Assembly (NCBI RefSeq): GCF_000956535.1
Contig: NZ_JYIY01000066.1
Coordinates: forward strand, 1-64,000
DNA: 64,000 nt
Direction: 5' to 3'
DNA from: Microbacterium ginsengisoli
GTDB lineage: Bacteria > Actinomycetota > Actinomycetes > Actinomycetales > Microbacteriaceae
In this document: piece by piece, positions 27,794-36,915 of the stretch
Layout: each line of letters starts with the position of its first letter
Numbering within the stretch: position 1 is the first letter of the stretch
Program-made: the position numbers and the translations under genes
Notes under the pieces: model-generated
The model's database searches: none
The model's input: only the letters and a program-made list of their open reading frames with translations
Told to the model about the DNA's origin: nothing

Positions 27794-27808
27794 GCCAATA
27801 CCTAGTCC
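27794..27808 (+). promoter_or_regulatory. Candidate regulon operator, site 5
   Basis: GCCAATACCTAGTCC lies about 60 bp upstream of the GAF-regulator start and overlaps the last codons of the thioesterase gene. It keeps the CCAATACC core of the other sites. A second imperfect copy, CCCAGTATCCGCC, is at 27766-27778. Confidence 0.4.
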
Positions 27809-28257
27809 GCTGTGGATCCATCCTCTGTGCGCATGAGTCCATGGTGGTGGGGAAGCCGGTCGCGTTCGTAGGTGATGTCGGTGTAGCCGTGAGGAATGGG
27901 CTGGCCGTGGTCGTCGAGGCCGACGAAGACGATCTTCTCGATCGTCAGAATGCGGTCACGGGTGATCATGTTGCGCACCTCGGCGCGCATCGTGAGGGAG
28001 GTGCGCCCGAACGCGGTGGCGCGCAGTCCCATCTCGATCAGGTCACCTTGTCGTGCGGAGCTGACGAAGTCGATCTCGGATATGTACTTGGTGACCGCCC
28101 GAGGGTTTCCGAGCTGGATGATGGCGTAAATCGCGGCCTCTTCATCGATCCAGCGCAGCAGGCTGCCGCCGAACAGGGTGCCGTACGCGTTCAGGTCCTC
28201 GGGACGGACCCAGCGGCGTGATCGGAAGGTGACGTCTTCTGACATGTTGTCGCTCAT
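27802..28257 (-). CDS. Acyl-CoA thioesterase (hotdog fold)
   Basis: A 151-residue hotdog-fold acyl-CoA thioesterase. The motif NAYGTLFGGSLLRWIDEEAA matches the YciA/BACH group active-site region, with the conserved Asp, and SEIDFVSSARQGDLIE follows. It hydrolyses acyl-CoA esters. Here it may relieve CoA sequestration during growth on the ring substrate, or release an acid intermediate. It lies between the Baeyer-Villiger enzyme and the GAF regulator, all leftward. The ATG at 28257 gives the usual length. Confidence 0.88.
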   Translation of the reverse strand: MSDNMSEDVTFRSRRWVRPEDLNAYGTLFGGSLLRWIDEEAAIYAIIQLGNPRAVTKYISEIDFVSSARQGDLIEMGLRATAFGRTSLTMRAEVRNMITRDRILTIEKIVFVGLDDHGQPIPHGYTDITYERDRLPHHHGLMRTEDGSTAD

Positions 28258-28307
28258 AGGACGACCGTAGGCCGGGAAGCACACTCCCGGCCTACGGTTA
28301 CCGTCGA

Positions 28308-29921
28308 TCAGGCCGGGATGGGCTGTCCGATGCTGAATCCTTCGAAGTCCTTCGCCTGGATCTCCGAGAGGAGGCCGCGGTAGGCGCCTAGGCCGCCGAG
28401 GTAGAACATCACGGCGTGCTTCTTGCCGGGAATGTTCGCCCCGAAGATCCACGAGTCGGTCTTGGGGAACAGCGTGTAGTTCGCGATCGTCGTGCAGGTC
28501 TCGGTCCATTCGTCCTCGACCTGCTGCGACACCTCGATGAGCCCGCCTCTCCGCTCCGCCTCGGTCACCAGAGTCGTGATGAACTCGACCTGCGCCTCGA
28601 TGCTGGGCACCAGGTTGGTGAACGGCCCGTTGGGGCCGAGGATCATGAACATGTTCGGGAATCCGGCCGTCATGATGCCGAGGAAGCTGGTCGGGGCGTC
28701 GGCCCAGTGCTCGTCGACGCTCACCCCTCCGCGCCCGCGGATGTCGATGCGGCGGTAGTTGCCGTCGACCGCGTCGAACCCGGTAGCCAGCACGAGCACA
28801 TCCAGCTCGTGCTCAACACCGTCCGCGGTCTTCACCCCTCGTGGGGTGATCTCAACGATTGGGTTCTCCTTGATCGACACCAGCTTCACGTTGTCCTGGT
28901 TGTACACGTCGTAGTAGCCCTGGTTGCACAGGGGCCGCTTCGCATACGGCTGGGTCGGGGTGAGCAATCGCGCCGTCTCCGGGTCCTTGACCGTCTCAGC
29001 GATCTTGCGGCGGATGAACGCAGCGGCTGCCTCGTTCGACTCCGGGTTGATAGCGATGTCGTTGAACGTGCCGAACATGAAATAGAATCCGTTGCCTCGG
29101 TCCCATGCCGCCTGGAACACGCGCTCCCGCTCGGCCTCGTCGACATCGGTGGCCGCGACGGTGGACTCCTCGAACCCGAAGGCGACGCCGGAGTTTCGGA
29201 CCTGCTCCCAGATCTCCGGGAACCGGGACTTGTATCCGTCCACCTCCCCCGGGCCGACCGGTCCGTTGCCGGAGGGGACGCTGTACTGCGCCGAGCGCTG
29301 GAACACGGTCAGGTGCGACACCTGCTTGGCTGCGGCGACGATGAACTGTGTTCCGGTCGAGCCGGTGCCGATGACGCCCACCCGCTTGCCCTCGATCGAC
29401 AGGTCGTCCGGCCACTCCGCGGTGTGCACGAGGCGGCCTTCGAACGAGTCGATCCCGGGGATGTCGGGGATGTTGGTTGCTGCGAGCAGTCCCAGCGCCG
29501 TCACCACGTATCGGGCCGTGAAGGACTCTCCGGCGGAGGTGCCGACCGTCCAGGTGTTGGTGGCTTCGTCGAAGACGATCGACGTGACTTCGGTGTTCAG
29601 CCGGAAGTCCTTGCGGAGGTCGTACCGGTCGACGACGGTCTCAAGGTAGCGGAGGATGTCGGGCTGGTCGATGTACTTTCGCGCCCAGTCCCACTCCTGC
29701 AGCAGTTCGTCATCGAACGAGTATCGGTAGAAGGGGCTCTCCGTGTCGGACATGGCGCCGGGATACCGGTTCCAGTACCAGGTGCCTCCGATGCCGGCGC
29801 CCTTTTCGAAGCCGCGGACGCGCAGGCCGAGCTTGTCGCGCAGGGTGTGTAGCTGGTAGATGCCGCCGAAACCGGCGCCGACGACGATCGCGTCGAAGTC
29901 CGTGGTCTGTGTGGATGTCAT
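28308..29921 (-). CDS. chnB: Baeyer-Villiger monooxygenase, probable cyclohexanone monooxygenase
   Basis: A 537-residue type I Baeyer-Villiger monooxygenase, close to the 540 residues usual for CHMO. It has GAGFGG at 15-20 (FAD), the fingerprint FEGRLVHTAEWP at residues 160-171, and GTGSTG at 185-190 (NADPH). The segment GGTWYWNRYPGAMSDTES is also characteristic. It converts a cyclic ketone to a lactone using NADPH and oxygen. Flanking lactone hydrolase, alcohol and aldehyde dehydrogenases point to cyclohexanone to caprolactone. The start is preceded by CAACGAAGGAGTT, a leader also found before the neighbouring hydrolase. Confidence 0.93.
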   Translation of the reverse strand: MTSTQTTDFDAIVVGAGFGGIYQLHTLRDKLGLRVRGFEKGAGIGGTWYWNRYPGAMSDTESPFYRYSFDDELLQEWDWARKYIDQPDILRYLETVVDRYDLRKDFRLNTEVTSIVFDEATNTWTVGTSAGESFTARYVVTALGLLAATNIPDIPGIDSFEGRLVHTAEWPDDLSIEGKRVGVIGTGSTGTQFIVAAAKQVSHLTVFQRSAQYSVPSGNGPVGPGEVDGYKSRFPEIWEQVRNSGVAFGFEESTVAATDVDEAERERVFQAAWDRGNGFYFMFGTFNDIAINPESNEAAAAFIRRKIAETVKDPETARLLTPTQPYAKRPLCNQGYYDVYNQDNVKLVSIKENPIVEITPRGVKTADGVEHELDVLVLATGFDAVDGNYRRIDIRGRGGVSVDEHWADAPTSFLGIMTAGFPNMFMILGPNGPFTNLVPSIEAQVEFITTLVTEAERRGGLIEVSQQVEDEWTETCTTIANYTLFPKTDSWIFGANIPGKKHAVMFYLGGLGAYRGLLSEIQAKDFEGFSIGQPIPA

Positions 29922-29962
29922 GGTGCAACTCCTTCGTTGAATAAGCGGGGGTGTGTTGCAGG

Positions 29963-30874
29963 TCAGTGGCGAAGCCACTGGCCGATCGCCGCAAGCTCCG
30001 CGTCGACGTCCGCGTCGCGGCCAGCCAGGAACGGGTAGACGTGCTGCTGTCCTTCGGCGATATGCAGGGTGACGTCGACGCCGGCGCTCTTGGCGCGCTC
30101 GGCCACGCGCGTCGCGTTGTCGACCAGCGACTCGACCGAACCGGCGTTGACGTACAGCGGGGGGAACCCGGTGAAATCCGCGTAGAGCGGGTTCGCGAGC
30201 GGCGCCGACGGGCTGGTGGTCTCCCCCAGCACGCCGGCGATCATGCCCTCCAGGAGCGGCACGGAGATCAGCGCGTCGGTCGCATCGTTGGTGACCAGCG
30301 TCGCGCCGCGGTTCTCCATGTCCAACCACGGGGAAAACGCGATGACATGCCCGGGCAGCGGCCGCCCCTTCGCCTTCAACGCCAACGGGATGGCGATGGC
30401 GAGATTGCCTCCCGCCGAGTCGCCGATGGTGGTGACGTCCTCGGGGTGGACCCCCCGCTCCAGCAGGGCCTCGAACGCCGCGACCCCGTCGTCTACCTGG
30501 GCGGGGTGCGGGTGCTCGGGCGCGCGACGGTAGTCCAGCACGAACGCGGTCGCGCCCGCTGCCTTCGCGACGTGCGCGGCGAGCTTCCGGTGGCTGGCCG
30601 CAGAGCCGACGGCGAACCCGCCGCCGTGCGTGTAGAGGAGGACCTTGGAGCGATCGGCTCCGGCCGGGAACGCCCAGATGCCGGGCACGCCGCCGACCGT
30701 CTCCTCCTTGTACGTGACATCTTCCGGTTCGATGGTCGGCTGGTGCCATTCATCGAAGACGCTGCGGAACAGCCGAATGTCCAGCTCGTGGGTGGCCATG
30801 AGCTCGGACCAGTCCAGATACAGGTTGCGCAAAGCGCTCGGGACGACTGCTGTCGCGGTGGATGACGAGGACAT
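29963..30874 (-). CDS. chnC: Alpha/beta hydrolase of the HSL family, probable caprolactone hydrolase
   Basis: A 303-residue esterase/lactonase of the hormone-sensitive-lipase family. The oxyanion motif HGGG is at 83-86, the nucleophile elbow GDSAGG at 151-156 (Ser153), and a catalytic His is likely in EGQQHVYPF near residue 280. ChnC caprolactone hydrolases belong to this family, and the gene directly precedes the Baeyer-Villiger enzyme in the same operon, so it should open the lactone to 6-hydroxyhexanoate. Both genes share an identical CAACGAAGGAGTT ribosome-binding leader. Confidence 0.9.
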   Translation of the reverse strand: MSSSSTATAVVPSALRNLYLDWSELMATHELDIRLFRSVFDEWHQPTIEPEDVTYKEETVGGVPGIWAFPAGADRSKVLLYTHGGGFAVGSAASHRKLAAHVAKAAGATAFVLDYRRAPEHPHPAQVDDGVAAFEALLERGVHPEDVTTIGDSAGGNLAIAIPLALKAKGRPLPGHVIAFSPWLDMENRGATLVTNDATDALISVPLLEGMIAGVLGETTSPSAPLANPLYADFTGFPPLYVNAGSVESLVDNATRVAERAKSAGVDVTLHIAEGQQHVYPFLAGRDADVDAELAAIGQWLRH

Positions 30875-31364
30875 CGCATAACTCCTTCGTTGATGCTCGC
30901 GGTCGCCTACGGAACGGAGGCGGTGCGCTCGGTGGGTCAAGCCCTACTTTCGGGGAATCATCGGACGGGGCACTGTGCCGATGTGGAACAGTGCCGCGGC
31001 TGGGCCGGAGAGGCGAACTGGTCGGGGTGGTTGAGAGCCCACCGGACGCTCGGGCACGCAGCAGAGAATGGCGGACACCGGGTGTCGACCAGGGTGGCAC
31101 GACGATGACCACGCGCAGGTGGGCCGCAGCGGCGTCCGATTCAGCCTCGACGGATGCTCAGAGCAGGATGCTCAGTGCATGTTGGCCGACCCCGGGGCGC
31201 AGCGCGAGGATCAGTGTTTGCAGCGCGGTGGTCAGGCTCATCGTCTGGGCGCGCCCCGATCCCTATCGGCAGCGTGGGATGAGGGGGATAACGCCGGCCG
31301 CCATCCCGAGCGTGGTGGCGACCGCCGGGCGGCGGCGTGGCGGGGCTGTGTCTTGGCGGCGTGG
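30875..31364. other. Non-coding or decayed stretch
   Basis: No reading frame here looks like a real gene, although several stay open because of high GC. It should contain the promoter of the chnC-chnB unit. Read leftward, part of it (about 31270-31350) gives a frame with RPAVATTLGMAAGVIPLIP, which vaguely recalls an efflux-pump helix, but it is too short and interrupted to call. Confidence 0.5.
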
Positions 31365-32315
31365 TCAGACTGTCCGCTTGGCCGAGCGGATGAGGCCGCC
31401 GCCGATGATGAGTCGCTGGATCTCGCTTGTGCCTCCGTGGAGCCGCAGCAGGCGCACATCGCGGTAGATCCGCTCCACAGCAACCTCGCGCATGTATCCG
31501 GCTCCGCCGTGCACCTGGACCGCGAGGTCGGCAACTTTCCCGACCATTTCGGTGCAGAACAGTTTCGCGACTGACGGTGCGATACGCTGGTCTTCTCCGG
31601 TGACATACAGGCGCGGCGCTTCGCGGACGAGGGCTCGACCTGCCATCACCCCGGTCTGCTGGTCGGCGAGCATCGCCTGCACCAGTTGGAAGTCTCCGAT
31701 AGGGGTGCCGCCTTGTGTGGCGGTCGCCGCGTACGAGACGGACTCGTCGAGCGCCCGTTGCGCCGACCCGACAGCGAGCGCTTCGATATGGACCCGGCCT
31801 CGCGCGAGAGACGTCATCGCGGCGCGATACCCGGTCCTCTCGTCGCCGACGAAAGCTTGGCCCCGAGATGACCAGTCGTCGCCGTCCCGAGTCGCGGTCG
31901 TGCGCAGTCCGGCGGGGTCAGAGCCGGCGCCGGGCTCCATGAGCGCGAACGAGGCCACATCGCCCTCAGCGGGGCGAGGCAGCCATTGCTGCTTCTGCAC
32001 GTCGGTGCCGAACCCGACGAGAACCTGACCGGCGATGCCGTTGTTCGTGCCGAACATGGACGGCACCGCGAGCGAACTTTATCCGAGTTCCATGGCGAGC
32101 TCGACGTCCTGCACCAGATCCAGGCCGAGACCACCCCAGTCTTGAGAGATCGCGTCGCCGAACAGTGCCATGTCCGCCGCCTGCTGGCGCAGATCGTCCG
32201 GGATGGCGTCGGACGCCATGATCTCGAGCTCCCGGGGCGCGACTCGGTTCCGGACGAAGTCGCGCACGGTAGCCAGGACATCGTCGAAGATATCAGCGGG
32301 GACGTCGGAGCTTCC
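31365..32315 (-). pseudogene. Broken acyl-CoA dehydrogenase
   Basis: Homology to acyl-CoA dehydrogenases runs in one frame from about VRDFVRNRVAPREL (start near 32267) to the C-terminal LHGGTSEIQRLIIGG. Three lesions are visible. No ATG, GTG or TTG lies upstream of the homologous start in frame. A TAA at 32079-32081 replaces a Tyr in ELG-Y-SSLAVPSMFG. About 65-75 residues of the middle beta domain are missing between TRDGDDWSSRGQAFVG and DERTGYRAAM. It cannot make a normal enzyme. Confidence 0.85.
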
Positions 32316-32490
32316 TGCGCCTGTATCTTTGCTCGCAACGACAGGACTGGCGCGGACAAATACTCAGCGTCGCGGTGACTATTGCTGCATCGATATGAAT
32401 TGCGGTCCAGGCATCGGCATAGTGCGGTCCAGAGCAGGCATCTGTCTCCCCGCACGTGGGCGAGGACGTCAAGAAACGGCTAGGGAGCTC

Positions 32491-33075
32491 TCATCCGTCG
32501 AACATTCCCGGAGAGTTTACCGACTGGTCGATCGGCCGTCTCACCTCATCGAAGCCGGACAGATGGTGCATGTGGTCCGAACCGAGCGCGTGCTCGAAGA
32601 CGATATGCGTACGCGTCGAGGCAACAACCGGGTGCATGCTCACCTGCGTGGAGACGATGTCCCTCAGCTGGTCGGTCGAGGTGCAGACCAAGTGGATGAG
32701 GAAGTCCTCGTTCCCTCCGATGAAGAAGAGGTTCAGCACACTGGGCAACTTGGCCATCAGTCTCGCGTACTCGTGCACGTGAGGGCGCGCCTGGGCACGC
32801 AGCCGCACGAACACCATCGCCTGAACCGGCAGTCCGACCCTTTGGTAGTCGACTTCAGCGTGCACCGATTTGAGCGCTCCGGCTTGCTTCAGTGAAGAGA
32901 CTCGAGCGGATGCAGTCGACGGAGAGATGCCGAGCAGGTCGGCCAACGCAGTCATCGTCGTCCGGCCGTCTCTGATCAACTCCCAGAGGATCCTCTCGTC
33001 GAGTTCGTCGACGCGCGAGGGCTCCGAGCCGGCCACGTGTGTGCGCTCGCGGCTGCCGTGTGGCCTTTCGCCCAT
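32491..33075 (-). CDS. Lrp/AsnC family transcriptional regulator
   Basis: A 194-residue Lrp/AsnC protein with an N-terminal HTH (LDERILWELIRDGRTTMTALADLLGISPSTASARVSSL) and a C-terminal RAM/ligand-binding domain (FFIGGNEDFLIHLV). About 35 extra residues precede the HTH if the ATG at 33075 is used; an ATG at 33129 is also in frame. Lrp regulators of this kind usually sense an amino acid or amine. It lies next to RidA, amine oxidase and permease genes on the same strand and is the likely regulator of that module. Confidence 0.87.
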   Translation of the reverse strand: MGERPHGSRERTHVAGSEPSRVDELDERILWELIRDGRTTMTALADLLGISPSTASARVSSLKQAGALKSVHAEVDYQRVGLPVQAMVFVRLRAQARPHVHEYARLMAKLPSVLNLFFIGGNEDFLIHLVCTSTDQLRDIVSTQVSMHPVVASTRTHIVFEHALGSDHMHHLSGFDEVRRPIDQSVNSPGMFDG

Positions 33076-33157
33076 CTCGCTCACATTCAGCAGTGCTGTT
33101 GGGTTTCTACGACTCGCTGCGACAATCATGCCGTTCCGGGCGAGCTCTCGCTGCAGG

Positions 33158-33568
33158 TCAGGCGGAAGACCTCGCTATCGCACTGATCTCGATAACGAGT
33201 TCGGGGATAGCGAGCCCACTGACCCCGATCGCTGTCCACGCGGGGTACGGGGGCGCAAGGAACACGTCCTTCACCGCTGGAAACCAATCGAAGATACCCG
33301 CGACATCGCCCACATGATGGCTGGTGATGCTGACGATGTCGTCATAGCTCAGCTGCGCCTCAGCGAGTACCGCACCGAGCCTCTCGAAGGCGATGCGCGC
33401 CTGCTCTGATGGGTCTGAAGGAGCGAGTCCAGAGGGATGAAGCCCGATCTGTCCCGATACGAATAGGAATCCGCCGGCTTCGAATCCCGGCGAGAAGTGA
33501 TACTGAAGGTAATCCTCCGTCATGGTGTGCGGAGTGATCGATCGGCCTCCTGCACGCTCAACGGCCAT
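33158..33568 (-). CDS. RidA (YjgF/YER057c) family enamine/imine deaminase
   Basis: A 136-residue RidA-family protein. The hallmark FLFVSGQIGLHPSG is present, as are YDDIVSITSHH and PYPAWTAIGVSGLAIPELVIEI. RidA proteins hydrolyse reactive enamines and imines to carbonyls and ammonia. Next to a flavin amine oxidase, whose product is an imine, this is a sensible pairing. I chose the ATG at 33568 because SITPHT then matches the first RidA strand. The ATG at 33523 gives a shorter alternative. Confidence 0.87.
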   Translation of the reverse strand: MAVERAGGRSITPHTMTEDYLQYHFSPGFEAGGFLFVSGQIGLHPSGLAPSDPSEQARIAFERLGAVLAEAQLSYDDIVSITSHHVGDVAGIFDWFPAVKDVFLAPPYPAWTAIGVSGLAIPELVIEISAIARSSA

Positions 33569-33597
33569 CTCACCCGATCCCGTTCTCGGTCGCCGGC

Positions 33598-34980
33598 TCA
33601 CTGCAGGGCCTCGGCGATCGCGGCAGCAGCCTTCTGCCCTGCTCGCACTCCGCCTTCCATGTAGCCGGACCACTGGAACGATGCCTCAGTACCGGCGAAG
33701 TGGATCCGACCTACCGGCTCCCGCAACGCCGAACCAAAGTGAGCCAAGACACCTGGAGGCATGTAGGTGACAGGACCTCCTTGTGCCCATGTCTGCTGTG
33801 TCCAGTCAGTCTCATGGAAGTAGCTGGGCTCTGCAGCCTCGGGACCGAATGCCTTGATGAGGAGATCGATGAACGCACCCTGGCGCTCTTCAGCGGTGCG
33901 AACTGCCCACCGATCGTAGTTCGACCCTCCGACAAAGCCGATCAGCGTTGCGAGCGAATCGGTCGGCTTCGTGCCGTCGAGGAGGAAGACACCGACATCG
34001 TCAGTGTCGACCAATGCACCGGAGAAGCCTTGGTCGACCCAGAACGTGGATGGGTAGCGTACCTGAAGTTTGTAATAGCGGCCCATCGGGGCGCGGGTCT
34101 GGAGTTGCGCACGAGCAGTTGGCAACGCTGGTTGGAACCGGATCTGGTTTGCCGCCAGCGGCGACATGGCGACGATGACGTGCCGTGCCCGCAGACTTCG
34201 TTGACCGGAGTACACGACGACTCTGGAATCGTCCTGCTCAACACGGGTGACCGCCCAGTCAAGAAGCACCTTCTCGCGCCCGATCGCGTCCGCGATGCGC
34301 CAGCTGACCTGAGCGGCGCCTCCGACCCACCACGCCCACTGGGCTCCGTCCCGTGTGCCCATCAGGGACTGGATCCCTTCGCACTCGCTCACATAGTAGG
34401 CCCAGTAGAGAAGCGAGACTTCGTACGGATCCGCCCCGAGAATCGCATTCACGATGAGCGCGTGCAGGCGTCTGACCTCGACACTCTCCACGGTTTCCTC
34501 GAGCCACGTGGCGACCGTCTTGCTGTCCAGCGAAGCTGCGTCAGGTGACTCCCAGGGCCGGTCCCAGCCGACACTCTCAGCGAGTGCGTCGAGAGCCTCG
34601 AGCGAAGACAGGAACTCCGGGACAAAGGAGATGTCGGGATCCAGTTGCTCGTCGGGTGCCCGCAGCACATCGCCCCTAACGACATACGTGTCCGCGCCCG
34701 GCTTTCCGGATGGCGTCATCTCCAGGCCGAGGCTCGTGCCGAGTTCGATCAAGTGCGTATGGGTCTCACCGATGAACATTCCGCCGTTGTCGATCGGCCC
34801 ACCTGGTGCCCCCTCTGGCTCGGTCCAGGTCCGGCCCCCGATCCGGTCGTTCGCTTCGACGACGAGAACGCGATCGCCCCGATCATGCAAGGCCTTGGCG
34901 GCAGCGCTGCCGGATATCCCCGCTCCGATGATGATGACATCGGCATCGAGCGCCGTTGATTCAGTGTTGGTGTGCGTCAC
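33598..34980 (-). CDS. Flavin monoamine oxidase
   Basis: A 460-residue FAD-dependent amine oxidase. The dinucleotide-binding motif VIIIGAGISGSAAAKAL begins near residue 15, followed by the GGRTWT signature and a GIDNGG-like region. The C-terminal FAD-binding segment is IHFAGTEASFQWSGYMEGGVRAG, typical of monoamine or putrescine oxidases. It oxidises a primary amine to an imine/aldehyde with hydrogen peroxide. No export signal is seen, so it is cytoplasmic. The permease upstream and RidA downstream support amine uptake and use. Confidence 0.9.
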   Translation of the reverse strand: MTHTNTESTALDADVIIIGAGISGSAAAKALHDRGDRVLVVEANDRIGGRTWTEPEGAPGGPIDNGGMFIGETHTHLIELGTSLGLEMTPSGKPGADTYVVRGDVLRAPDEQLDPDISFVPEFLSSLEALDALAESVGWDRPWESPDAASLDSKTVATWLEETVESVEVRRLHALIVNAILGADPYEVSLLYWAYYVSECEGIQSLMGTRDGAQWAWWVGGAAQVSWRIADAIGREKVLLDWAVTRVEQDDSRVVVYSGQRSLRARHVIVAMSPLAANQIRFQPALPTARAQLQTRAPMGRYYKLQVRYPSTFWVDQGFSGALVDTDDVGVFLLDGTKPTDSLATLIGFVGGSNYDRWAVRTAEERQGAFIDLLIKAFGPEAAEPSYFHETDWTQQTWAQGGPVTYMPPGVLAHFGSALREPVGRIHFAGTEASFQWSGYMEGGVRAGQKAAAAIAEALQ

Positions 34981-35087
34981 AGTCTCTCTCCCACTTGCTT
35001 CGTTCTTGCTTGCATGGTTCTGGTGCGATGTACCTGACGGGCCGAACCGCTGATGCGCAATCGGTGCCGCCCGGAGGCGCGGCCGTA

Positions 35088-36587
35088 CTACTCGAACTCA
35101 CTCAACGCGAGGTAGTCGTCCGGACGTCTCGCTCGCATGTGCAACGCGATGAACACTCCGCCTACGAAGGCCGCGACGAGCACGGACACGATGACGGCAG
35201 ACTCGACTACCCCGCCGACCAACAGGGGGAAATTGGACAGCACGAGAACGAGAACCGTGCCGAGTCCGAGCAGCGCCCCGACCGGGGCGATCATCGTGTG
35301 CCACAGCCTCTTGTCGAAGGAATGCCGACGGAAGAACACAATCACGGCGAGGCTGGTGAGCGCCATGAGCGCGATGATCCCCAAGGTCGCTGCACCAGAG
35401 AGCCAGGTATAGATGGCTGTATAGGGATCCAGACCTGTCGTAATGACAATGGCGATGCTGACTCCCGTCAGGAGGCTCAGCACGATTGAGGACGTCGACG
35501 GGGCTCGGTGCTTCTCGCTGACCGCCCCGAGCATTCGTGGCAGAACGCGGAAATTCGCGAGGGTGAACTGATACCGCGTGACCACGTTGTGGAAGGACAG
35601 AGCACACGCGAAGATGCTCGTCGCAACGAGGATCTGCATGATGTCGAAGAAGACCGGCGCGACGAAAGTCTTTGCAAGTCCGAGGACCATATTGTCCGGA
35701 TCAGTGGAAGCGACCTCCACAGCGTTGTCGACCCCCGTTCCCATAGCAGCAGCCCACGCGGCGAAAGCGTAGAACAGACCTATTCCGATGACCGCGATGT
35801 ATGTGGCCTTGGGGATCGTTCGGTCTGGATCTCTAGCCTCGTTCCGGAAGACTGCGGTCGCCTCGAAGCCGATGAAGCCGAGCAGAGCGAACATGACGCC
35901 CAGACCAACGGCACCGCTCAGGAACTCCGACGGTGCGAAGGGACTCAGGTTGAGCCCGGCCTCGCCACCCTGGACGATGATGGCGACATCCAGCACGATC
36001 ACCACGAGCGCCTCGAGTATGAGCGCTATCGCGAGCACCTTGGCGCTCAGCTCGATATCGCGATAGCCCAGGAATCCGACGATCAACCAGCCAAATATGC
36101 TCCAAAGCCACCACGGAGGGGCCGCTCCCGTGTACGTCGCAACGACGTTGCCCACCAGCATGCCCACGAGTGCATACACGGCCACGAGCATGATGAAGTA
36201 CGACACGAGCGCAAGAATGGCAGCGCCTACTCCGGCGATCCGGCCAAGCCCTGCCTTCACGTAGGAGTAGAAGGCACCCGCGTTCTTGACGTACTTGCTC
36301 ATCGACGTGAACCCAACGGCGAACAGAGTCAGGATTCCAGCAGCGATCAGGAAGTAGACAGGTGCCCCGACGTTCCCGCTCGCCGCGAACACAACCGGGG
36401 TGATGGCGGCTGCAACGGTCAGAGGCGCGGCCGCAGCGACGACCATGAAGACAATCGATCCCACGCCGAGTCTTCGATGCAGGAGGGTGTGCGGTGTACC
36501 GTGCAACCCTCCATCGACGGCGAGGAAGGGGACAGCACCCGAATCTGCAGCGCCTAGCTCGTCGACTTGCGCGTTTTCTTCGTTCAT
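35088..36587 (-). CDS. APC family amino acid/amine permease
   Basis: A 499-residue membrane transporter with about 12 helices. The N-terminal helix region SIVFMVVAAAAPLTVAAAITPVVFA and GFIGFEATAVFRNEARDPDRTIPKATY (helix 6/loop of APC permeases) identify the amino acid-polyamine-organocation family. It begins with a soluble tail of about 35 residues. It probably imports the amine used by the flavin oxidase next to it. The exact substrate cannot be read from sequence. Confidence 0.9.
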   Translation of the reverse strand: MNEENAQVDELGAADSGAVPFLAVDGGLHGTPHTLLHRRLGVGSIVFMVVAAAAPLTVAAAITPVVFAASGNVGAPVYFLIAAGILTLFAVGFTSMSKYVKNAGAFYSYVKAGLGRIAGVGAAILALVSYFIMLVAVYALVGMLVGNVVATYTGAAPPWWLWSIFGWLIVGFLGYRDIELSAKVLAIALILEALVVIVLDVAIIVQGGEAGLNLSPFAPSEFLSGAVGLGVMFALLGFIGFEATAVFRNEARDPDRTIPKATYIAVIGIGLFYAFAAWAAAMGTGVDNAVEVASTDPDNMVLGLAKTFVAPVFFDIMQILVATSIFACALSFHNVVTRYQFTLANFRVLPRMLGAVSEKHRAPSTSSIVLSLLTGVSIAIVITTGLDPYTAIYTWLSGAATLGIIALMALTSLAVIVFFRRHSFDKRLWHTMIAPVGALLGLGTVLVLVLSNFPLLVGGVVESAVIVSVLVAAFVGGVFIALHMRARRPDDYLALSEFE

Positions 36588-36915
36588 GGCGGGGCGCCAT
36601 CCTCACTCTTCTTCACGGAGCAGCCAGATGCTGCAGGTCGTGCCATCACGGCACATGCGGTCGGCGACGGAATGTCACCCGTGGTGCGCCAAAGCCGTTG
36701 CAGGGACGTCGGCCACGGAAGCCGAAGCACTTTCCAGGAGTATCGGGGATGTTGTGTTTCCGTGACGTTAATGGCGAATGATTCGTGAGATTCGGGTGTC
36801 AGATCAAAAATGCTCCGACTTGGCGCAGTGAAGATGGGTACCTGCCATAACTACTCGAGACCGTCGGGAGCCGATCGAGAGCGACGATGGCCCAGTCGTA
36901 CGCGCCGACACCCTG
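36588..36915. other. Intergenic stretch with start of an IS-interrupted ORF
   Basis: The first part should carry the permease promoter. From about 36833 a rightward open frame (PAITTRDRREPIESDDG) runs into the IS21 element and continues in the same frame on its far side after the 7-bp target duplication is counted once. No family recognised. CCCTGCG at 36909-36915 is the left target duplicate. Confidence 0.5.

Noticed and set aside
30862..31467. 201-codon rightward frame between the lactone hydrolase and the broken dehydrogenase
   Set aside because: Ser/Arg/Thr-rich composition, no domain, and it overlaps the real 3' end of the dehydrogenase pseudogene on the other strand.
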